Assembly: GCF_018139145.2 (NCBI RefSeq)
Contig: NC_059471.1
Span: 204,805,494-204,869,493, forward strand
DNA length: 64,000 nucleotides
Reading direction: 5' to 3'
Origin: Gymnogyps californianus
Taxonomy: Eukaryota; Chordata; Aves; Accipitriformes; Cathartidae
This document shows, piece by piece, positions 51,290 through 63,789 of the stretch; the first letter of the stretch is position 1; every line of letters begins with the position of its first letter. The notes beneath the pieces were generated by a model, which was not told the DNA's origin, did no database searches, and was given only the letters and a program-made list of their open reading frames with translations. A program made the position numbers and the translations under genes.

Positions 51290-52868
51290 AAGGGCTTTCT
51301 TTTATCTAATGAGAGGAAATACGTCTTCAAACATTTAAAACATTTGGCACTTCAGCTCCATTTTTCAAAGATCAAGCCATTAGTCTTGCAAACAAAGAAC
51401 TAGCCAAAGGTTCAATAGGTTTTTTTGCTTTATCTGGAGAAAAAGCTTGGTCTTAGACTCTCCATTCCAAAAAATCATGATAAAGAACTTTTGTGAAAGT
51501 TGGGTTCCCAAATCTAACAGATTTTACTTTGGGTCAATCATTAATCCTTACTTTCAGTCACCCCCAAAACTACTTTCTATGACAAATATGTGACTTGCAA
51601 TATTTTCAATTTGTTTCTAATCATAAACCATCTTTCCCTAATCGATTTTAGCTGAGTTATGGTCATTTCATTTGTGTAGCATTGGCTTTGGTTTAATGCA
51701 AAAGAGAATCTGAAATGAAATGCAAAAGGTGCCACGTAATATGGTACTAAAGCAAAAAAATAATTTGCATGGATTCCTAAGAATGAAACCTCTCAGCAGC
51801 TCACTGTTATCAGTTCTGCACACTGCTGTCTGATATACAGAAAGAGCACATTTTGACAGACATGATTCTTATTCTTTGGGATCTTGTGGTGGAGTTACTA
51901 CTTTTATATAAGCATCATTTAATTATCCTACAAAGGACTGCAGTGAACTTAAGAGAGAGCTAATGTCAAAGGGAAATTGTGGAAGTATGTAAAATCTTAT
52001 TTAGAAATCAAGAAATGTGAGGTAAAGCTTGAAATCCATCAGTGCCCGTGCCCATGTCATAACAAGAAAAGTTAACTGTAATCTTTCTTTTGTTTTATGC
52101 TTAATGCAGTCTTCTGAAACGCCTTTCTGTTAGCTTAGTGGTGGTCATGCCAGAATTCCTGGCATCCAGAAAACGATGTACAGAAAGTCTGTGACAGCTA
52201 CATGTTTGCCCAGAACTCGCCACAGTTTTTATACTTCAGATTTAAAGTGGCAAGACCATGGCATACTTGAAAAAGTTGGAGTATATGTTCACCGTGACAA
52301 ATGAAACATCTTACAAGAAACTCAATATGATGCAGAATAACTCTTCCTGCAATAAATAAAATAACAAAACCCTGTCCCTAAAGTTCTGGTCGGCACTGAG
52401 AGTACTACTGAGCTGGCAAAGAAGGTGCCACTCTCTGAAAGCATTATTCGCTGTTAACATGAAAGACTTTAAAATGCAGGATTCATGAGCAAAGGTGATC
52501 TTCAATACCTAGACAACCAACAGGATTGACACTGGAAATTCCTTAGATACCTTTGCTGTATGGATCATATGCTTGGTCCCTGCTATTGCTAGAGAAAAGA
52601 CTTGACATGAAGCAAAACATGCATCTAGCACATCAATCTTCATTAAAAACACAGTTTTCAGTGTGGGGTTTTAGTAGTAGGCTTTAATCTGGGAGAGTGC
52701 TTTGTGATTTTGCCAGATGCACTCAGTTTGTCCTCTCAGGAAAATCCCAGTAGGTATTATCCAAAAGATGGGTCACTCATGTTATGATCTGCACATTGGT
52801 CTGGAACCAGAAGCATTTGGACCTTACTCATAGTGTAAGAATGACCCTTTTCTCCTGCTGCTTCTGGG

Positions 52869-52975
52869 ATAGAATAGAATAGAATAGAATATTTCAGTTG
52901 GAAGGGGCCTACAATGATCATCTAGTCCAGCTGCCTGACCAGTTCAGGGCTGACCAAAAGTTAAAGCATGTTGTT
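52869..52975 (-). mobile_element. CR1 LINE fragment with expanded terminal (TAGAA) repeats, minus strand
   Basis: The + strand starts with about four ATAGA units (52869-52890), the antisense of the CR1 3' terminal repeats, then TTTCAGTTGGAAGGGGCCTA, TGATCATCTAGTCCAGCTGC, CTGACCAGTTCAGGGCTGACC and AAAAGTTAAAGCATGTTGTTA. All are reverse-complement CR1 landmarks. The match fades after about 52975, which is the truncated 5' side. The open frame at 52898-53086 overlaps this element and is not a gene. Confidence 0.88.
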
Positions 52976-54261
52976 AGCTTCTTTCACATCATCCAGTCAC
53001 TCCTCTGCCACCTGTTGTTATTGCCCCTTCCATTGCTCCAACTTATTTTGTCTAAACATCCATCAGATGACCAAGTTCATTGTTGATTACAGTATTTGAC
53101 AAGGATAAAATCTACAGGGTTCCATACAGATAAAACTAATTTAGTGCTATCACTAGCAATACCTACGTGCAGCTTATCAATCTCCTTTAATATCTTTCTA
53201 ATGGAACACCATAGCACGGATAAATGTGTGTATCTATTGTTTTTAATATGGTTAAAATATTATTGAAGAAAGAGTATTATTGGTGTTCAACTATTCAGGA
53301 CTTTTTGGTAAGGACAAAACCCCGCTAATTCAGAGTGCAGAGACATTACTCGGGTGATCCTCTTTCAGTGGTATCCCCTTTGTCCCTATTTTCCCTATCT
53401 TCCCAAAAGGAAATAAAATGCTAAAATTTCTGCTTTTACATGCATACATATTTCATTGACAATCTTATCATATAATCACTAAAACCAGTAACAAAACTAA
53501 TAATTTCTCCAATCTTGTTCAACACACTCTCCACTCCTGCAACTTTATTTTCTGGTTGAGTAATCACCCCTGTCTTCACTTCAAATTTCTTGAGCTTTTT
53601 AAATCCATCAGACCATCAGCTGTACTTAACTGAAGAGTAATTGTATTACCTGGGATGACTTTACATTTATACTGTCATTTTTTTAAAGAGGTGAGGTGCA
53701 TGTGCAATGCACATACCAAGAACTTCCATGTGGCTTAGTTTATTTACAGTCTATTTTTAATGCTGGCTGATTTCACAGTCCTCTGTAAGTGTAATGGAGA
53801 AAGCTATTTGAAATATGCAATTGATTGCTTTTGATTAGCATATGAGTAAGGGTCACTGATTTGGACGCAGATCTTTGACATAACATTTCCAAAAGGGTTT
53901 TCATGTCATGTCCTGCCTCACCCTAAGACATCAGGTTAGTGAATCATTAACCAGCAGCCTCTATTACTCTTCCTGAACTACCAAGGTCGCTAGGATCTAC
54001 ATGAGAGCTGTTTTACTCAGCAAATCCATGGGCTAAGAGTCTCAGTGATGTTTGTTGAAGACAAAGCACAGATAATGTTTATCACCTTTAGTAAAAAAAA
54101 ATGCAATTTTTTTCAGGCTTAGGTTTTTTCCTTCATTTTTTGTAGTGGTAATTTGCCTTTGTTACCAGTGTGAGTCTTGCAGAATTAAATTATAAAATGT
54201 AATTGATTGTGTATATAAAGGAAATACTTCTTTTTTGCCCTGATGCACATTCAAACTACAG

Positions 54262-54297
54262 ATTATTATTATTATTATTATTAATTAATAATAATAA
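54262..54297. repeat. (ATT)n/(AAT)n palindromic microsatellite
   Basis: About seven ATT units turn into AAT units around a TTAATTAA centre, giving a near-perfect inverted repeat with 13-bp arms (54272-54297) and no loop. Such a tract can extrude as a cruciform and is prone to length change. Confidence 0.85.
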
Positions 54298-57200
54298 CCA
54301 GAATTGTTGAATGTGCCCTTTGGATTAGTCCTTACCTGCCAAACTTCTATGCTTCAGAAAACACATTTACTTCCCTGCTTAACCTCAGCAAATAGAAGAC
54401 TGCAATGGACAAAAAATAATCTTACAAAAATTATCTAATTACATAAATAGTGCAGCTGATTCACTGACCCCCATGTATTTCGGCAGAGGAAATAACAATC
54501 TCTCCGGGCTGTCCCCTAGAGCAGCATCTGGAGGGCTCTGCAGAGCATCTGCGCAGGACGGCGATTCCTTCTTCCCACCAGAAACATCCTGACTCCACTT
54601 CGGCTCAGCTGCATGAACAACGATGGCTGCATTTAGCCCCATGTAACAGTCTGAAGACACTTATCATTTATATTTTTATCATGTTTTAATTCAGTTCTGG
54701 AGGCAGCTGTTATATTGACGGTACTGCTTTTATGTTGTCTATTTATCCTCTGCTTGGATTCAGCCCACTCGATAGAAATTCATACATCCAAACATGTTTT
54801 GTTAAATAGGCCATAGCTTTGGCTGACAGGAACCATTGCTGATCATTTTCTCTTAATTTCCAGTTTTGTTTAGTCAGTTTTACAATTAGCAGAAGCTATC
54901 AGATGACTGACAAATGCTGTAATAGCCATTTCATGAGGTACCACTGGGCTTGCTCTCAGCAGAATGGGTCAGAGATGAGCAATTTCCTTCAGAATTGCTG
55001 TGAAAATTCACTCACGTGTCTCTAGAGAAATACCAAAGTGAAAAATAAGCCCCTTCTGAATTCAGCATGGAAGAGTATTTGGTCTTTTAAATCCCTCACT
55101 ACCTTGTTAGCTGAACACAAAAACAGTCATGGTAGAAACTGTGGTGCCGAATGTTTTGGGCGTATTGAGCCACCTCCTGCACTTTAGTCAGCTGCATGGA
55201 TGATTTCCTTCAGTCACACAAATTTCTCCTGCTCCGATGCCTTCCAGGAAGCACCAGGTTTGCCGTGCAGGCATGGCACGTCCATACAGTCGTGCTGATA
55301 GTGGTACCAACAGGGAAGAGGCTGGCCAGTTCTGCTGGACTGGTGGCCACAGGACAGATAGACTACCTTGCATTAAGCAAATGTGGAGCACTTTTGGGCT
55401 GGCATGAGGTTCAAAGGATTTCATTACCAGGAAGTTAGCTAATAAAATTATGTTAGAATCCTATCTGAACTGAGCTTAAATAGTGCATAAAAACAGTTTT
55501 TAAAATAGGTAATTTAAAGCACTGATGTCCATAAGAAATGAAGATTATGAAATGAAGCTTGATTGTTGCTATATTCAGATCCAGTCCCCTCCAAGCAATA
55601 AGAACAGAGCACTGAGTATATCTGAACCCCCAGGTTATTTTGTCCTAATTTCTTTCCTTTACATTTGGGAAAAGCTTGAGAATTTTAAGTCATTCAATGC
55701 CAAAATTGGTGTCATTCACCATTCTGCATTTCTTCTGCTTGCTTCGTTTCCCATTTTCCCCCTGATAAAATAGTATTAAGGTTTTTGACTCACCACTCAA
55801 ATTGCCATTTGCTATTGCCTGACATGAAACCTACTAGTTTCCCCTTCCTGGTGGTGAAGCCCTTTGTGTAGATGCATAGGTTATAAATTACATCTAATGT
55901 GAAAGAATAAGACAGGTAAGTAACATCATCTAGCACACTTCACATAGCATGTGGAAATGTTAGGTGGTGTTTATTGATTTTGCTGAGTTATACAAGAGGG
56001 GCTGTCTAGCTAATGCCTAGATTGAAACCAGAGTTTAAAGTTAATGCCATATTTGAAAGACATTTTAATGGCCTTGGGGTGAAATGATTTGTGTTGTTTT
56101 GGCTAGCCCAAGGTTACAATGAAATACTGTCTTTATTACTTCCATACCAGGGCTTCTCTGCCACTGTTAGGAATTAAAATGTGAGCGTTACAGATTTACT
56201 GCATGGAGAAAAGCAGAAAAGATAAAGAGAGCCTCAGGATTCAGAGCCAGGGCAGGTGGCCGAGCCACCGCCTCACAGTCGAATGCGGGCCATTACGGAA
56301 TTGGTCGCTGCAAATAATAAATGCTGGATTACAGACTGACTTTCATCTTAATCCTGCTCATATCGTTGTAGGAGGATAACACTTTTGTATGATTAAAATT
56401 GTCCATTTTTGAATTAACTCAAACAACAAAGCATCTGTAGTTCCCAGGGGGGGAACAGAGAAGCCCCCAGCTCAGCAAAATGCTCCTGGGTCTTCCTCCA
56501 GTGGGCGAGGGAGGGGATTTCCATGAAAGCAAAAGCAGATAAAAATAGAAAAGCCCATCAGGAATTGCAAAAAAAAGCTTTTGCCAAACTAATTATTATC
56601 TACCCACATATAAAGTTAAAGGCAGGCAATCAGTTTTATAGGGTTTCAGAAAAGAGAGACATCTCAGCTCAGGACTTGGCTTAAGAAAAAATATTTCCCA
56701 GATTTTCTTGGTGCCAGGGAATTTTGCTAAAGCAGGCAAGGAAAGGACTTTCAAATCTTTATATTCAAGATATCTCCTTTTACACAGAAGTTCTTGGGAC
56801 CAATGTGTGTTTTCTACTGCCTCTCTAGAATGGACTGGCTGTAGGGATCTAAATAAAACATCATTTGCCTTCCTGCAGTATTTTAATACCCTTATCAGCA
56901 CCTTGCGGTGCTCATTTTCTTGATTATTGACCTTTGCAGCTGACCCGGGCTGCTAAACAGAGTTAAACAAAACGTCTCTTTCTACTTATCGATACATATT
57001 AGTGTACTACTGAACTACTTTAAGATGGTATAATGTAAATTTTGTCCAACTTCATTGAAAGGCCACCCTCTCGCTTAGAGGATCTCCACATAATCTGACA
57101 TTAAGCATTTAATGGCAATAATGTTGAAGCATAAAATACGGGTATACCAATAGAAAATGCTTAGTGATCACAGGGCTTACTACTTGGTCAGACATTCAAG

Positions 57201-57744
57201 AACCACTGTAAGAGTATTTCTGGGGTGTTAATGATATTGTTGTTTCAGTAGCTGTAATTCCTGGGTGTCCATTACATCCAGGTCTTAACAAGTTCGCTCA
57301 CTTTGCCTCCAGCAAGGTGCTCTGTATGATGTTAGTGCACTTAAGAAAGTGGTTAAATTTAGAAGCATCATGTAATTATTTATTTGGCAGCAGACACATT
57401 ACCCAAGCACATACCTGCTGGCTATATCTCAGAAAGAGACACTATAAATAGCTGAGCATCTTTACATCAGAATAAATCAGAAACTGGCATAAAGGAAATA
57501 CAGCTTTCTGCCTGGCTTATTTTTCTCTCCTTAATGCTCTCAGCACAAAAAGCAATATGAATTGTGATCTGATCTTGTTCATTAGAAGAGAACAAATTTG
57601 TGTGCGCGCAGGAAGCACATCATATCTCTGAATATAAATAGACTAAGAGGAAGTTGAGCCAGATAAGTATTTCCTCAGACTTTACCTCTCATCTAAAGGA
57701 AATTAGCTGCATTAATTCATAAAAAGTACCTTTGCTGTTATTGG

Positions 57745-57880
57745 GATTCCTGGAAGGAGGTGTGTGGGAAGGGACTGTGGGAGGTCACCTGCCCCAGTGC
57801 TCCCCCCACACTCCAACCAGGAGCACCCTCTGGGCGAGGACTCATGGCCCTGTCCACTCAGGGTTTGACCTCCGATTAAT
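57745..57880 (-). mobile_element. Degraded CR1 LINE 3' fragment, minus strand
   Basis: GGAAGGGACTGTGGGAGGTC, CCCCAGTGCTCCCC, CAACCAGGAGCA and CCCTGTCCACTCAGGGTTTG follow, in order, the antisense CR1 landmarks GGAGGGACCT...GGTCATCT, CAACCC, the AGCAGG block and GTCCAGTC.GGTTTTGA. Similarity is clearly lower than in the other CR1 copies, so the limits are approximate. Confidence 0.6.
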
Positions 57881-59322
57881 TTTTAGGACTTCATTTCTGA
57901 AGTCCTTCTGATTAATTTTTATCAAATTTATTTATTAATTATTTTTCTCATCTTTTACAGTTTTACAGTGGAGGCTTTTAGCATACTTGTCAACCCTTTA
58001 TTTTTATTTAGATGTAGCTACCCAGCATTTCCAAAATGGAGCAACAGCCTAAAGCTGTTGTGGAACAAAAGTTAGCTGCTCTTTGAAACCTGAGCAAATA
58101 AATAGTTGAGCCTTTGCATTTCAAAATTCATATTTCTCACTAATGCTAGAGTAGATCTGATTTTTACCAAAAAGTCAAACACCATTGACATTTTTGTTTT
58201 CTAGTGTCAGGTATTTATTTCAGATTGTTTATTAGAACACATACAGGGGTGCAGATAGTCAAAATCCTCTTCTCACAAGGGAGAGAAAAAAGCAGCCAGC
58301 AATAAAAATATTTGATTCTTACCCTGAAAAGGTAGGCTACAATTACAAAATAGAATACAGTTCTTGCAGTTTTTAATTTGAAGATTTTTTACACTTAAAA
58401 TATTTATTTGTACTCTGAACTTGTTCTATAAACAAAGGCAAACTTTTAAAAAAATAGTCTAAAGATCTAAAATGTGTCATAATTAAAAATCACACTTGTG
58501 ACTAAATTCAAAGTTGTGGCTTCAAAGAAAAATTAAAATGCTCTTGCGACCTTCTCTTGAGGAAGTTTTCAGAGGCAGAATGCGATGAACAGTTGCACAT
58601 TTTTGTACCAGTGTTTCTGGTACATCCAGCACAAAATATTCCATCTTTTAACATGGTTAAAATCACCTGGTTCTTAACCAGAAGCTAATATAAACATACA
58701 CCTAAAAAAAATTAGGATCTGCGGAGCATTCATGATACCAAACTGTATGGTTCATTAATTTGGAAAAAACTATTAGCGAGCCAGCCAAATTTGACCACTA
58801 GTAATTTATACTATCCAGTTTGGCTTAATTCAAGTGATATCAGCAAGTCATAATCCTTAGCAAACACTAATCATTATTCATCACATTAACAAAATGAATA
58901 AAAACAATCTTCTAGCATTAGATAAATGGGATTCTTTTCAGGTCCCTTTTGTTTTTCAGGCTGCAGTCAGGACACAATTCAAACCCTTCTACAAATTTTT
59001 TGTGTGATTTTCTCCTGTACAGTTCCACATTAGACTCATTCTCCTTAAAGCCAGCATTAGATATCTCATCTGCTTATCCACAGAAGCACTTGCAGAAACT
59101 ATCAAGAGGCTGTCAAGAGGCAGAGGACGTCACAGTCTATAAAGAGCAAAATATTGCTTCCCTTGCAGATGGCACCCAGTTTTATCTCAGCAAAACACCA
59201 CCTTCTAATCAATTCTGTTAAGAAATCTTAGAGACCAAGAGCCGTATGACTCGGGTTTCTATAAATCTGACACAGTTGGAGGCAAAGCCGTAGTGAGAAT
59301 TAATTTTGCCTGCCATTGTCAG

Positions 59323-59366
59323 CCTGGATACAAATAACTGAATACCTGGATACAAATACCTGATAT
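59323..59366. repeat. 22-bp tandem duplication
   Basis: Two adjacent units, each starting CCTGGATACAAATA, differ at about three positions. It is a small recent-looking duplication in the intron. Confidence 0.85.
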
Positions 59367-60129
59367 GAAGTGCCTTCATAACATCTCTCCTGAAATACTA
59401 TGCTCTTAGCACTTCTACCTACTTGATTTTTTAAAAAATAAGGTATGCAAAATATTCACTAGTACTTTAGATGGCATTGAAAGACATCAAAATCAGCTTA
59501 ACAAGACTTACCAAAAAAAGGCAAAAAAGTCTCAGTTAGACATGTTGCAGGTGGTCAGTGCTGGTCAGGTCCCGGCTATGGGTTACCAATCCTCCGAAAC
59601 AAGCAGCAAAGCAATTGAGAAGCATACTTCTGTTTCCCTTCCTATTCTTTCCTATTTGGTTTAGGTAGAATTAACAAAGCAGCGGTCAGGAGCTGTTCAG
59701 GATTCCCATGCTCTGCTAGTCAAAACCCTCCCCTATTAGCATCAGTGTCTGGATTCAACTTTGAGCAAATTTTATTTTAGTAAAATCTACCTTGGGGCAA
59801 AATCCAAGCACGTAAAGCACAAGCCAAATAAATTAGTGTTTCAGAATATTCAGTATATGAATATAGCTGGGTTTTATAACAGAAGCTGCTCATCGTTTTT
59901 TATAACAGACCAAATTGCTGTCTGAGCTTCAAATGTATCATATAAAATTAAATCCATGAAGGTTGTCTCTACTTTAGCTTTTTTCTAAAAGTTTTAGAAG
60001 TCTGTGAATTTCAGCTAGAAGCCTATCAAAAGGAGTAAAATAACTCCAAAGAAGAAGAATACTTTGTTCCTGAAACCCAAGGACAAGCTTGCCTATACAT
60101 ATGTAGAGAAAAAATTAGGCTATTCTTGG

Positions 60130-60163
60130 TTGGGGGGTGGTTTGGGGGGTGTGTGTGTGTGTA
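60130..60163. repeat. G-rich tract followed by (GT)n
   Basis: Two runs of six G separated by TGGTTT lead into about seven GT units. With the flanking GG steps, this could form a G-rich secondary structure, but only two long runs are present. Confidence 0.75.
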
Positions 60164-60724
60164 TCCCCAATAAATATATTGAAAGTATAATCCTAACTCT
60201 TAGTCAGATTTAGCCAGCAATAATCTCACCAGGGCATCAGGTTTGCTGTGACATACTCGGCTTAAGAAAAAACCAGCATTTTTCTCTAATGCAGTAACTT
60301 ACTAACGTAGACTTCTTTATGGTAATCATTGTGCATGTTTTATTACCCATTTTCATGGCTAATTCAAAACCTGGGCATTCTTGATTTAAAACAAGTCTAT
60401 TCTAATCTCATTCAAAAGGTTTTATGTCATCTTGTACAACTTTTTCTTTGGAGGACAGGAGGGTATGACGATTTACAGCGTGACATCCTGCCCCTGCTGC
60501 TCTGCTCGGAGCTGACAAACTGTTTATTACCATCTCTGGAAGCAGTGTGAAGGACACCTCCCTTCCCTGGCTGAATTTGCCCTCAGTTCCTGCTATGTTA
60601 CTGCTTGAATTTTGATCATCTGTTTGTTCACAAAGTCAGAGTATAGCTTTGCTGATCAAGGTAGAGGAAAACATCAAAACTGCAGATTTCTACAAAATGA
60701 TTTAAATAATCCTAGTTTAAGATT

Positions 60725-60805
60725 AGTGAAATGATAGTAATATGGAGTAATAGTAATAGTATTAAGTAATAGTAATATTGAAAATAATATTGAAAATTAT
60801 ATTGA
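60725..60805. repeat. Imperfect AT-rich repeat (AGTAAT/AATATTGAA units)
   Basis: Repeated AGTAAT-like units turn into three AATATTGAAA-like units. It is a degenerate simple repeat and accounts for the open minus-strand frame over it. Confidence 0.7.
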
Positions 60806-63692
60806 AAGCCAGTGGCTTTCAATACCAACTCAGTAAACCCTGTCCTGGAGTGCAGTTGTATGTTCACCTTCCTTCCTTTTCTTGGGAAGAAACTCTTAAT
60901 GTAAGCTAAGATGAATATTGGTTTTGTAAAAGACGCAAGCACCAGATCCATGTGCTTCCTGTATATTTAAAAAAGATGGTTTAAATGGCAGAGAATAATG
61001 CCTGAACCTTGTTGATGATTTTTTCAAATGGATAAATTTCATTCTTTTTTTTTTATTGTCAGTTCAAGTTTTACAGAATTAGATACTTAAATGATAAATA
61101 ATCTTGCTATCTTTTAATTTTGAGTCAAGAACATAAAAACACATTTGTCATCACAGTCAGTAACTGCTACTTATATTGACCTTGATGACTTTCCCAAACT
61201 AATTTTAATCTTAGTACAACCTGTTCTGCTTATTAAAATAATAATAAAACCCAGCACTTGTCTCCCCTCTTTTCATTCTGTCTCCGTTGCTCCCTTTCCA
61301 ATAACACAAGTGAAATATCATGTCTGCCTTGCAAAGCCCTTTTTCAGCAGCCCCATTTCTTTTAAGCAGTAACTTTGATCTTCATTGGATAGTTTGAGGG
61401 TGTTCAGATTTAACAGACAGCATTTTTCATATTGATTGTACTGCCAGGGTACACTCACTTCCTATCGTCTTTGCAGTATGGGCAGCAAATATGGCCTTCT
61501 CCCCTTTTTTAGCAGCATATTTGGACTTGGCTTTGTTTAAGAGCGCTGTACCAAAAGTTGATTGTGACACTAACTGAAATGGCACATGTTATAAAGTCTA
61601 TATTGCTGGTTATTTTTACTGTTTATGTTCCTTTAATTTCTGTCTAACAGAAAACTCAGTATGTTGCTGTTTTGCCTCAGCCTCTGGCCAGCCAAAGTGG
61701 TTAAACTGGCTGAAGTTCACTGATTTTTGAACTGAATTCCCCTGAAATAAAATGAATGAGTGTGATTAAGGGTTGGAACTCCTAAGTGCCACAGAAGTAG
61801 CAACCGACAGCAGATGTCACTCAGTAAAGTAGACCATCTCAGCAGATGGGCAAATATGAAATGCAAAGGCTTTTCCTGACATCATTTGGTTTTAATATGA
61901 TAGAAATAAAATGCCTTGTCAGTGAAATATAACCAGACAGTTGCTTTGTAGCCATTTTGGGTACATGGTTGGTAATTCAAAGTCCTGCTGCCTTTGCAAT
62001 ATTAATTATTCTGTGCCTCATTACAGCAAGAATATGTGTTAGACCAGCTGAACGTACCACACGCAGCTGTAGTGGCTCAGAAGTATCTGTTCCTCTATTT
62101 ACAATTTAACATTAGTAAAAGATACAAGAAAGCAACTTTGTGGGTCATTTCCAGGATGCTAGCGGATGTATCAGGCAAAATTATAGAGGCAGGATTTCAT
62201 CCCATGTTTTGGGGTGTTTTTGCCCCTGCAGAGGTATGTGATGTGTATCTCAGAATAGAAAAGCAGTTCTGTAGAGCTGAGAGCTGCAAATGTGAACTGC
62301 CTCGGGGGAGCTGGGGCTGCGAGCAGTGTACTTAATGACATATGTTCCCATTAAAATGTGTAAGCTGTTCTCTTGTGTAAGTGGTTAACACATTTTTAAT
62401 CAGGCCATTTATTTCATTACAAAAATAAGTACCCCGAGTTGGAAAATGATAGTATTTTATGGTCAGCATTTCCACATCTGGGTACATACGTACATTTATA
62501 CATATATAAAAATATGTATATACACAACTTTCAGTGTGCTTCATATCTGAAGCACACATAAACATAACAATCTACTCGTAGCACACATAATACATACTCC
62601 TACTGTGAGCAAAGCTGTGGTATTCACTCCGTAGTATCCTGATGCCATCAGAGGTGCTGTTTAATTGAGAGCTGCTTCTCTTAAATATGGAAGGCAGCTG
62701 ATGTGTGCTGCTGCTTTGAATCTCGCATTTCAAAATGTTTATGAAGTAGAAATTTTGATCTTTGGAGCACGGGTTAGGATTTGTCTGTTTCACTGGGTGT
62801 TGAATTTTCTGAGAGGGATGAATTATCTGGTGTCTGAGGAAAAATAGTATTTTTGGTGTATTTAATTACCACTCAGGTTGTTTATCATGTTTTCTAGGTT
62901 GAATTTTTCAATCCCGGTTTTTGTTATTTTGACTGTCCCCTGTATTAATTGTTAAGCTCATCTTTTGTGACAACACCCAGAAGGCACCCTTTATAAATCA
63001 AAAGTAAATATATTACCCTACCTTGCAGGGGTGCCATAAGGCTTAATTAGTTCATTTTTGTAAAGTGTTCTGAGATTCCCAGATCAGCATCAAATGTTTA
63101 TTATTAATTATGGGCTCTAGTGAGTATATTGGATGATTTCTTAATTTAATTCTCTTCAGGTGTCCTTAAAATATCTAATTTTGTAACGTCTTTATTCTTT
63201 TAAATTCCTGAAGCACATTTGCTCTTGGCTCAAGTAATTCTGTATACATTTTCCTATCACTTACTGTATTTTTATTTCTGAATTTTTTTTTTTCTATATA
63301 GTAATATGAAGAAGTCTTTTACTGTTTTCCCTATGAATTCTGCTATGTGGATTATTCTCTCATAAGAAGGTTTTGTTTAAACATTTTATGGTGGTTTTTT
63401 TCCTGCAGTGGGGGGTGTTAAGTAATTTACTTGGCTTCCCCTGGGAAATTTGCAGAGATTACACAGCACTGCTGTGATTTATCATTTCTACTTTATTTCT
63501 GACTCATAAAGCATGCATTATTTTGTGTTTACCTTCAGCAACAGATCACAGGAAATTTCATCATCAATCAAAGCGCTTTAAAATCGGGAGAAGTGATGAT
63601 GTGACAAAGGCACAGTCAGCAACTGTGGTTATTGGAGGATCATTTATTGCTTCATTGTGTCGTAACACTTCTCATTTTATTGCTTTTCCCAG

Positions 63693-63789
63693 GATCAGGT
63701 TCATGTCGCTTTAGTTACTCAGATCCCAGCATCACCGTGTCCTACAGTAAGAACAGTTCTGCAGATTGGACTCAGCTGGAGAAAATTAG
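63693..63789 (+). CDS. RELN: Reelin exon: CR-50 epitope region with second N-glycosylation sequon
   Basis: This 97-nt exon completes the split Gly codon and encodes [17 protein letters not shown], then [14 protein letters not shown] and two bases of an Arg codon. It corresponds to about human residues 270-302. The [12 protein letters not shown] core is identical to human as I recall it. The glycosylation sequon at human Asn290 (Asn-Asn-Ser) is kept here as Asn-Ser-Ser. The acceptor is TTGCTTTTCCCAG. The donor ATTAG|GTTTGT departs from the usual GTAAGT/GTGAGT at positions +3 and +4. The frame and phase require this end, since the human protein continues with Arg-Ala-Pro. The region lies within the segment tied to reelin self-association. 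Confidence 0.97.

Larger units (their letters stand above)
47832..63692 (+). other. RELN: RELN intron (15861 bp)
   Basis: The largest complete intron in the window, from GTAAGT to TTGCTTTTCCCAG. It holds CR1 remnants at 52869-52975 and about 57745-57880, both on the minus strand, a nine-G run at 51281-51289, an (ATT)n palindrome near 54262-54297, a 22-bp tandem duplication at 59323-59366, a G-rich/(GT)n stretch at 60130-60163 and an AT-rich imperfect repeat at 60725-60805. A small CpG-containing stretch lies near 56275-56310. Elsewhere I see nothing identifiable. Confidence 0.85.
23226..63789 (+). other. RELN: RELN (reelin) gene, internal part: six coding exons and five complete introns
   Basis: Six exons with AG acceptors and GT donors join into one uninterrupted 143-codon frame. 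The translation matches reelin, the large secreted extracellular-matrix glycoprotein that directs neuronal positioning by binding VLDLR and ApoER2 and triggering DAB1 phosphorylation (established knowledge). Counting back from N-glycosylation sites I recall at human residues 258, 290 and 306, the encoded part corresponds to about human residues 160-302 with no length difference, out of roughly 3460 in the full protein. The segment covers the end of the reeler domain and the region before reelin repeat 1. Exon numbers are probably about 4 to 9 of about 65, but this numbering is inference. There is no frameshift or premature stop, so this looks like the functional gene. Transcription is left to right. 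Confidence 0.97.

Noticed and set aside
58949..59221. 90-codon plus-strand frame preceded by a pyrimidine tract
   Set aside because: No homology recognised, and inserting it would disrupt the known reelin sequence between the flanking exons.
62036..62335. 99-codon plus-strand frame preceded by an AG, considered as an exon
   Set aside because: It matches no part of reelin, and RELN phase continuity from 47831 to 63693 is exact without it.
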